Positions 56,836-64,000 of a stretch of 64,000 bases of DNA are shown in pieces; position 1 is the stretch's first letter, and each line of letters begins with the position of its first letter. Made by a program: the position numbers and the translations under genes. Source of the DNA: Pachyseris speciosa (taxonomy: Eukaryota > Cnidaria > Anthozoa > Scleractinia > Pachyseridae); NCBI GenBank assembly GCA_016490735.1, contig JAEMWC010000035.1:580001-644000 (forward strand). The letters run 5' to 3'. The notes beneath the pieces are model-generated. The model was not told where the DNA came from. It made no database searches and worked only from the letters and a program-made list of their open reading frames with translations.

Positions 56836-57219
56836 CTATGGAGAAACGTTTACTCCCAGTTTTAACCATGTCTCCGCTCGCATTTGTTTCCGTTTCTTCG
56901 TGTTTTTGCTGTCTTGTATCTTTCTCCAAAATCGCCTTATACTTTCGGCAAATGCACGTCCGACACGCTCGCGAGCAGATTCCGCTAATCGGTAGCCAAG
57001 AGGCAGAACACTTGATTGTAAAAGTTCAAACACTGTGCTCGGTTGCCCACAAACTTCTCTCCATCTCCAAACTGCTTCGCCGTTTAGTTGGAAGTGAAAC
57101 ATTGGACTGTTTTCGTTAACAAAAGGAGGTACAATATTGATCAAAAGCGGGTGGATCGGGTTTTCCAAGAGCTCTGAAAAGAGCTCCCGATCACTTACGT
57201 TTTCGCTTGCCTTACTCAT
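56836..57219 (-). CDS. Hypothetical protein, 127 codons, in B-only insertion
   Basis: Starts MSKASENVSDRELF with a purine at -3. Residues ~80-115 are rich in Arg/Lys (RRFWRKIQ, TKKRKQMR), which could suggest DNA binding. I do not recognise the family. It may be a first exon, a gene captured by the insertion or a transposon N-terminus. No second copy in the window allows a conservation test. Confidence 0.25.
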   Translation of the reverse strand: MSKASENVSDRELFSELLENPIHPLLINIVPPFVNENSPMFHFQLNGEAVWRWREVCGQPSTVFELLQSSVLPLGYRLAESARERVGRAFAESIRRFWRKIQDSKNTKKRKQMRAETWLKLGVNVSP

Positions 57220-57865
57220 TCGGGAACAGGTTTGAATAAATCAGCTGCGCCAACAAGATACTTTTGAAATTCGCGCTAATTGTGACTTTTTTATAGTTGA
57301 GTGGTTTTCCTGAATGGGTATTGTTAATCTTGACAGCCATTGTTATACAGACCTGTGCTTAAGACAATAGCTCTTCAATCCGAGACGCACCGTTTCCAAA
57401 CACAACTCCAACAAGTAGTTTTCAAACTCAAAAGGCGAAAGGTTCTTGTTGACCAATTTTCGAAGTTGAAACGGATTTTGTTCCGGAAGAGATCCATCTT
57501 CCATTTGCTGTGCGTGAAAATTCGAAAGGGCGTTTAGATAGTGAAAAAGTTGCTGTTGAAAACGGCCCCCATAGAAAAAATGGCCGATTTTTGTCCAGTT
57601 TAAAACGCAAAAGGCGAATCCTTATACCTTCTATATCCAGTTACTTCTCGGCTTAAATTGAAGGTACAACCTTCTTCTTCAAAACGCCGCGCGTGAAAGT
57701 TGAAGTTATAACTCCTGGAAATCAGAAAACTAAGTTTTATCAGCCCTAGTGGGCCAATTTGGGCCCTTTCTTCTCTTATTCAGGATATTTCAAGGCACGC
57801 GCGCTTTCGAATTTGCCGCTTCACCGGTTATGAATAATTAATGATGTCCAGGTATTCTGCGCGAT

Positions 57866-58249
57866 GGCCCCGGCTACACGTTCAAACATTGTTATAAAAT
57901 ATTTGTTGGATGAACAATGGTAGAACGTGTAGCATGCATGTTTGATGACGTTTGTTCAACATTTTTTGTTGGAAGAATGTTTTGATTTCGATGAAACATT
58001 TTCCCCAACATACAACAAATGTTGAAGCGTGTAGCGTCCCTTTCAACAATGTTGCATTGCAAAGACCAATCAAAGTTAAAGGCACAGTCTCCAATCCGAA
58101 AGCCTAATGGCAGAGGTGGAAATTGTTGAAGTCAGACCGCCAAAGTGACTTGTTTCCAACAATGTTATATGCGTATCCAACATTGTTAGAAGCGTTCTTA
58201 CAACAATGTTGGGACGTGTTCTTCAATGTTAGAACGTGTAGCAGGGGCT
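57866..58249. mobile_element. MITE with GGCTACACGTTC termini, B only
   Basis: GGCCCCGGCTACACGTTCAA at the left; the right end, read as its reverse complement, is AGCCCCTGCTACACGTTCTA. The interior is rich in AACATTGTT in both orientations. It forms the right end of the 2.2-kb B-only insertion. Confidence 0.7.
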
Positions 58250-58349
58250 TAAAGAACCAAATGTTCGAAATTAAATATTTGCAAACTATCATGGTTTCGA
58301 TTCGCAAGACGGTTCAGCGTTACATTTGCGGAAGATTATTCATAACTGT

Positions 58350-58510
58350 GGTAAATCAGTCAAGCAAACTTGAGGAATTTCCCCAGGGGGTAGGAGAATC
58401 TTGCAAGGCAAAGTCCCCTGAGTGAGGTGTCTCTTGCAGAAAATCTCCCTGACTTCCTTTACAAACTGGTGAAATCTCCCACCCGCTAACATTTGATCGT
58501 AAAACAGTCT
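58350..58510 (+). repeat. Dispersed repeat, direct copy (B right edge)
   Basis: B counterpart of 30,150-30,310, just before the B/C junction. Confidence 0.62.
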
Positions 58511-58562
58511 CAATTACACTCAATTATACTCACAATTATAGTATTGGAGAAAATAATCATGC

Positions 58563-58715
58563 CAAAATACTGCTCAGTAGCTTTCATTTGAATGGTCACA
58601 CTTTCGGATTTCATCCACAGACTCAAAAGTTAGAACCACCTTGTACAGCATAATAAACAGCACCACAGGAAAGTACTTCTCAGTATAGTAGCTTTCATTT
58701 GAATGGTCATTCCGG
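58563..58715. repeat. ~105-bp satellite, copy C (contracted)
   Basis: Only one to two monomers of the cassette-edge satellite remain at the B/C junction, against four or more at the other two edges. Confidence 0.8.
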
Positions 58716-59149
58716 CCTCTTTCGGGTTGCCTCTGCCGATAGCTTTGTTCCCACCTTACGCTCTTTTAAAGACGAGGACGCCAACGGCAACGGCAACGGG
58801 AACGGCAACGAGAACGCCACAAAACGACAATCGCTCTGCACGTACGTTTTACATTTTGGTTGTTTTCTTAGTCGTCCTGGATAAAACAACAATGTGACGT
58901 GACCAAAGTTTAGGTTTTGTGCAGAACTGTAGCTTATGACCCCTATCAAGGTGAACTATTCTTGGCTTTTTCTCAACTTCAACGCCGTTTTTACAGATTT
59001 AGCTTCAGGATAGTTCGTCAACATATTAGAAGTTTAAAAAAAAAAAAAACAAGTTGGGAAAATTGCGAAACAATAACGGGAAGTTACATTTTGAAATGAC
59101 ATTTTCATTGCCGTCCTCTCCAGTGAGAGACACGCGGCCACTCGCCCGC
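58716..59149. other. Non-coding stretch, copy C
   Basis: Counterpart of 416-984 with (GGCAAC)n near 58,780-58,810 and an A run at 59,035-59,050. No gene. Confidence 0.45.
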
Positions 59150-59413
59150 GACCTTATAATCACGTCACCTTAAACGGGTTCACGTGAATTAGTTTCCGCT
59201 TTCAGATTCAGACGTTTAGCTACTTAAATCGCTTGCGTCTGTAGCAGGTCTGAAGGTGTAGTTGCGTTAATTTATTGCCATCACTTGCCTGTGGATACAA
59301 AGCAGTCGAGTGTTTAAAACTCTTTTTCGCTTTGCTGTGAGGATACGAGAAAAGAACGCATTTTCTGTAGTCTTTACTACAAACTTCAGCGGCCTGGCAC
59401 GATTGAATCACAG
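59150..59413 (+). promoter_or_regulatory. Candidate 5' exon of NLR, copy C
   Basis: Counterpart ending in CACAG before GTACGT at 59,414, with a TTATAA motif near 59,153. Its gene body would lie to the right of the window. Confidence 0.22.
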
Positions 59414-61560
59414 GTACGTACAACTGTGAGTTTCAACTTGATTGTGATATTTGTCATGTAAATCCTTTCGATTGAAGCTAATGCTCGATTGCCAATCCCA
59501 GCAAATTATTTTTTGTCTCTGAAAGTAGGTTTAATGTAGCCTAATATAAGTTATGCAGCATGCGATCTGGGAGATTTGGAACATTCTCGGGGAGTCTACG
59601 GATATTGTTTGTTTCTGAGGTTTCTGTTTAAACAGCTTCTCAATCCGACTCACTGAAGAGATCAAATTTCATTGACGTACAATTTTGCATAAAAGTCTCC
59701 TTGAAAAGCGCTTTCTGTCGGCTAAGAATTGTTTCCTTATTTCTGTTGATCTTATTTTAATCTCTTAACAACATTTGATTGCTATTTTGGAATGAAATGC
59801 CTCACGAAAATTTATGCAAAATTGAAAACACATTCCTGACACAAGGGAAAGTCCCGGGGAAATTACCCAAAATTACACAGATTGCGATCACACAGAATGG
59901 ATTGAACAGTTTTTGAAATCCATCGGTTCATCACAAAGGTCATCCTCTTCATAGATCTTGATAGATGTGTTGATGAGAGAATACAAATGAGAGTTGTTTA
60001 CGACGTATCGCCGAGTGTTGATTGCTGGAAGCATAAAAAACAAATAACATAATAATGTGGGACAAAATCAAATGGTCTTTTTATGAAGCTATTCCGCCTT
60101 TTCTGCACAAAATTGGTTGAAACTCTCGACATCCACTGACAAAATCGTCCTTAAACAACAACGAAATATGCACCTCAAAATATTTTTACTGCGTGCTTTG
60201 TAATGTCAATTGGCTCTCATTAATCTTTATTTAGAGTTTAGCTTATTTCCTGGTGATCTTATAGCGTAATCAAGATAGTGTGACTTTCTGTCAGCGTTTA
60301 TTTTACGACAAGCCTGGACGGATTTATTACGATAATCAGCACATGTGCCATTTGCTTCGTGTAGAACGCCCGAGGTTAAAAAAGGCGTCCGTTCTTCTTT
60401 GAGTTTCATCCACAAAGCTCACTTCCGGCGTTTCTGCGCAAGCGCTAAAAAACAGACACGGAGAACAACCTCGTACCCGGGTCTTCGTTTCCCTTGACTA
60501 CCGGTCGGGAAACGAGCGACTCTGGAAAGATCCGATTTGAAAGTCCGAAAATATCGGACTTCCGGCTGAACTGCGCATGCCTAGGCTTCAGAGAGTTTGT
60601 AAGAGTTCTGTTTTACTTCCGTTTATTTGAATTGTTTGAAAAAGCCAATCAGAATCGTCAACCTATCGGATCTTTCGAGAGTCTCTCGTTTCGTCAAGTC
60701 CGCGCAGTACGGAGCGAAGACTGGAGGGACCAGAATGACACGGAAAAAGGTTGGGAGAAAGGTCGCAAGGATCACATTACGCGTCAGTTGTTTTTGAAGT
60801 TATGTAAATTTCTCAAAACAACAAGAATGCCGCCTGTTGGATTATTCGCCGATTCACCTTTTGTTTTTGAGGTCTGAACAGCTAATAAGTTAATAGAAGT
60901 ACCGGTATCTATACCAATGTTTGCAATTTAGAAGCCTCGAAGGGTTTGCTGAGCGAAGGTCAAGATGTTTGCAACGCGGGCTAAAAATTTTTGCCAAGTC
61001 GGCTCTTTAAGTGTGTCCAAAATACCAGGAAAATGTAAACAGGACAGGAGAACAGCGAATTCCACGTTCGAAATTTACGCTTTGTTTATTGGATCGCCAT
61101 GAAAGCACAATTTTTTCTCCATAAAATGGAAAGAAGAACCGAAAGTTGTTTCTAGCATTAATATGACAAAGTTATAAATTTTTGAGAATCAGATAATTTT
61201 GCCGTCTCATAGCGCTCTTTTCATGGCTTATTAAAATCTCGTTCAAAAGTTAATATGGGAAAAAGTAAATATGAAAATTTTGCTGTCCATTTTTCATTTT
61301 TCCTACAATGTGTATAGTTTAAAAAGCATGCAGCACCGAAAATGATTTCGAATTTCTCTTTCAAAGGCGAGTTCAAAATCTTTGCGTGTCACCAAGTCCA
61401 CTCTTAAAGGGTGTCGAAATTGGCATAAGTAAACAAGAGGAATTGCGAATTGCCGCGCTCGAAATTTTCGCTTTGTTTATCAAATAAGTGAATCGACAAC
61501 TATTTTCCTATAACATGGGCAATTTCAGCTTTAAGAGGAAGTAAAAATATGTTTCTAGCG
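59414..61560. other. Gene-free stretch, copy C
   Basis: Counterpart of 1,243-3,420. It contains the point (about 60.3-60.47 kb) where the sequence changes from B-like to A-like. The open frame at 60,494-60,877 is not maintained in the other copies. Confidence 0.45.
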
Positions 61561-61772
61561 TTAATATAGATAAAGTTATCAATTTTAGAGCGAAAAAGCC
61601 TTTTTTCAGGCTTTATTTTCACTACTGATTAAGTAGTGTTCATAACTGCGATGATCAGTCACATATTTAATCATTAATCCGCAGTTCAAATATATGATTT
61701 TCATATATTCATTCTCATATATTCACCACTCACGGGTTTATAACAAACCAACAAAACGGCTAGCTCCCAGGT

Positions 61773-61844
61773 GGCTTATTAGCTCAGTCGGTAGAGCGCT
61801 GCACAGGTATCGCAGAGGTCGTGGGTTCGAATCCCGTACAAGCC
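61773..61844 (+). tRNA. tRNA-like unit C1
   Basis: First of three units in copy C. The acceptor stem has one A-C mismatch (GGCTTAT/ACAAGCC). The B box is intact and the unit is followed directly by eight T residues, a strong Pol III stop. TTTATAA lies ~30 bases upstream. Confidence 0.38.
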
Positions 61845-62019
61845 TTTTTTTTTTAGGCGTTATTTTCACGTCTGATTAAGTAATGTTTATAACTGCGATG
61901 ATTGGTCACATATTTAATCATTAATCCGCAAATCAAATATATAATTTTCATATATTCACTCTCATACATTCACCACTCACGGGTATATAACGAACCAAAG
62001 AAAGGACCATTTCCCAGAT

Positions 62020-62091
62020 GGCTTGTTAGTTCAGTCGGTAGAGCGCTGCACCGTTATCGCAGAGGTCGTGGGTTCGAATCTCGGACAAGCC
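62020..62091 (+). tRNA. tRNA-like unit C2
   Basis: Second unit in copy C. The acceptor stem is perfect, the D stem has a T-G wobble, GTT is at the anticodon position, and TATATAA lies upstream. Confidence 0.36.
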
Positions 62092-62271
62092 TGAATTTTC
62101 TTTTTCAGGCTTTATTTTCACTTTTGATTAAGACATGTTTATAACTGCGATGATCGGTCACATATTTAATCATTAATCCGCAAATCAAATATATGATTTT
62201 CATATATTCACTCTCATACATTCACCACTTACGGGTATATAACGAACCAAAGAAACGACCATCTCCCAGAT

Positions 62272-62343
62272 GGCTTGTTAGCTCAGTCGGTAGAGCGCTG
62301 CACCGTTATCGCAGAGGTCGTGGGTTCGAATCTCGGACAAGCC
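62272..62343 (+). tRNA. tRNA-like unit C3
   Basis: Third unit in copy C, with perfect acceptor and D stems, GTT at the anticodon position and C at position 33. TATATAA lies about 30 bases upstream and TTTTTTT follows. Confidence 0.38.
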
Positions 62344-62725
62344 TGAATTTTTTTCAGGCTTTATTTTATTTTCACTACTGATTAAGTTGTGTTCATAACT
62401 TTGATGATCAGTCACATATTTGATCATTAATCCGCAGTTCAAATATATGATTTTCATATACCCATTCTCAATTTAAGGGAGTAAAGTAACTTTGCGGGCT
62501 CATAGCGCTGATTTCATCGGCTTCGGAAGTGCAACTTATTAAAACCTCGTTCAACGTTTGCTAGTAAATATGGCATTTGGATGTCCATTTTTCATCTGTC
62601 CCATAATGAATACAGTATACAGTTTGAATTTTGTTTTCAAAGTCGAGTCAAAATTTTAGCGTGTCACCTAGACTCTTAAGGCCGCGCAGGACACTTAATT
62701 AATTTTATTGTGTGTATTTATTTAT

Positions 62726-63107
62726 TACTCGGGATACTGTAAGTATACCGAGTTATAAAATGTGTTAGATTTCAGTCTTTATTTTTTCCTGTGCAGGAAA
62801 ATGCACAAAACAATTAGGTGGCGGTGTTTTGATTGGACAATGCACAATACAAGGCACGTGTCGGTGTTTTCATTGGCCAATGCACACTAGAAGGCACATC
62901 GCGGTGTTTCATCGTAATTCAAAGTGCAAAGTATTGCATCATTATTGCACCATCAAGAGCCTTGAGCTACGTGTCTCATAAATCTCTTTCTGTTCAGCCT
63001 TAGCTTTGTGGTGCACTGTCTTGCTTGGATTACTGAGGATGTTGCGATAGTTTTGGAAAATCAAAAAGCGTGCGTCTGGCTTCTGCGGCACAAAAGTATC
63101 CCGAGTA
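62726..63107. mobile_element. MITE with 13-bp TIR, copy C
   Basis: Same element and termini as in A and B, with the longer interior. Presence at the same site in all three cassettes dates it before the duplication. Confidence 0.7.
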
Positions 63108-63277
63108 AACGCTTATAGAGCGTCTTGTTTATTTATTTATAGAGTATGTACGAACCGTGCGAAAGATTCCGAAAATGCACAGAATATTCATGAGAAGAGT
63201 TCTTACATTCTATTTTTTTTTTTCAAATTTTATTCAATACATCGTGTGTTCGGTGTATTGCAAAAAATATGCCATGT

Positions 63278-63667
63278 TCTAAACGAGTAAGGGCCTGGGA
63301 ACGAATCCAAACTTCATTGAAAATCAATGGCATTAAACTAAATCTATTCTCATATGAAAGGACCTCTCAAAATAAGTTCTTTCAGCAAGTTTGACTATTT
63401 TTGGTCGAAAAGTCGCCAGTTAACATGCATTTAGATCTTAAAAAAATCCCATACAAATGTCTCTATTTCGGAAAGTGTGTCCCTGCAAACCATACAAAGT
63501 CTCTAATTTTCATAATTTTCAAAAGCTTTTGTTTCAGCTCCAATTCAACTGAACAGCGTCAAAGTTGGTACGGTTACCATTTTTGAGATGCCCTTTCATG
63601 TAGTATCAACAATTTTTTTCCAATTGATAAATTTTAAAACTCATTCCCAGGCCCTCACTCGTTTAGA
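63278..63667. mobile_element. MITE with ~27-bp TIR, copy C
   Basis: Orthologous insertion with the same termini; the interior is closer to copy A than to copy B. Confidence 0.7.
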
Positions 63668-64000
63668 CATGGCCAATTGCACGACCTTAAAGCGTGTCCA
63701 AATTAGCATTTGTAAACAAGAGAATTAGCAAATTGCCGCGTTCGAAACGGTTCGCTTTGTCAGATGACTGCAACCACAATTATTTTTTACCATTAACTGG
63801 ACCGAAAATTTTGTTACTATAATTATTATACATAAAGTTATGGAATTAACAGCCACGTAATTTTGCGGTCTCAAACGACTCTTTTTCTGTTGTTATGCCT
63901 AGTATAAACTTCATCATAATATTGCAACCGTGTAGGTGAATGAATGCCTCTTAGAAGGCCGAGTGAAGGCCAAAATGGCCTCTTGTTTTGATGTTTACGT

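Larger units (their letters stand above)
56061..58250. other. 2.2-kb insertion present only in copy B
   Basis: In A the flanks CAGCTATCTAAA and AAAGAACCAAATG are adjacent (near 30,046). The insert holds a 127-codon ORF (- strand), a MITE at its right end and otherwise unrecognised sequence. Confidence 0.65.
30358..58560. repeat. Segmental duplication, copy B
   Basis: Complete second cassette of about 28.2 kb, bounded on both sides by the same satellite junction. It lacks several insertions found in A: a SINE, two MITEs in the NLR TPR array, the intronic tRNA-like array and a 1.3-kb block. It carries its own insertions at about 48.4, 50.7, 53.5 and 56.1-58.25 kb. Confidence 0.9.
58561..64000. 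repeat. Segmental duplication, copy C (partial)
   Basis: Third cassette, cut by the window edge before its CTGTCA satellite and NLR gene. It resembles B up to about 60.3-60.45 kb (shared 20-base insert near 59,240 and the same TAATAATG form near 60,050). It resembles A after about 60.47 kb (three tRNA-like units and shared small indels). Extrapolating the A-to-C offset of about +58.18 kb puts a third NLR start near 65.5 kb. Confidence 0.85.

Overview
The window looks like nuclear DNA from an invertebrate animal, most likely an anthozoan cnidarian such as a stony coral. The evidence is a spliced cytochrome P450 gene with GT-AG introns, a long NLR-type exon (HEPN, coiled coil, NB-ARC, TPR) of a kind expanded in corals and anemones, and AT-rich DNA dense in small inverted-repeat transposons, a tRNA-derived SINE, decayed LINE and hAT pieces and microsatellites. 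The species assignment is inference. There are no bacterial operons, rRNA genes or CRISPR arrays.

The main architecture is a tandem segmental duplication of a roughly 28-30 kb cassette. Copy A is 1-30,357 (its left end may lie outside the window), copy B is 30,358-58,560, and copy C is 58,561-64,000 and is cut by the window edge. Each copy begins with a ~105-bp satellite. It is followed by a candidate 5' exon with a GTACGT donor, tRNA-like units, two MITEs, a long TGTCAC/TGTCAT satellite, an NLR gene on the + strand, LINE remnants, a decayed hAT element, and a five-exon P450 gene on the - strand. It closes with further repeats. The same ~60-bp sequence ends A and B.

The two complete cassettes have decayed in opposite ways. 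In A the P450 reads as an intact 495-residue enzyme, but the NLR exon is broken inside its TPR array by two small transposons, a frameshift and a nonsense codon. In B the NLR is intact at 1,119 residues, while the P450 has a +1 frameshift in exon 2, a start-region indel and loss of two conserved-motif residues. The NLR TPR arrays are built from almost identical 126-bp units whose number and order differ between A and B. By extrapolation, copy C should carry a third NLR just beyond the right edge, with its start near 65.5 kb.

Much of the rest is mobile-element debris: at least six MITE families, a SINE present only in A, a four-unit tRNA-like array in intron 2 of the A P450, and B-only insertions, including a 2.2-kb block with an unrecognised 127-codon ORF. 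Elements shared by the copies predate the duplication; copy-specific ones postdate it. One caveat applies to all copy comparisons: some apparent tandem copies could be unpurged haplotypes in the assembly.
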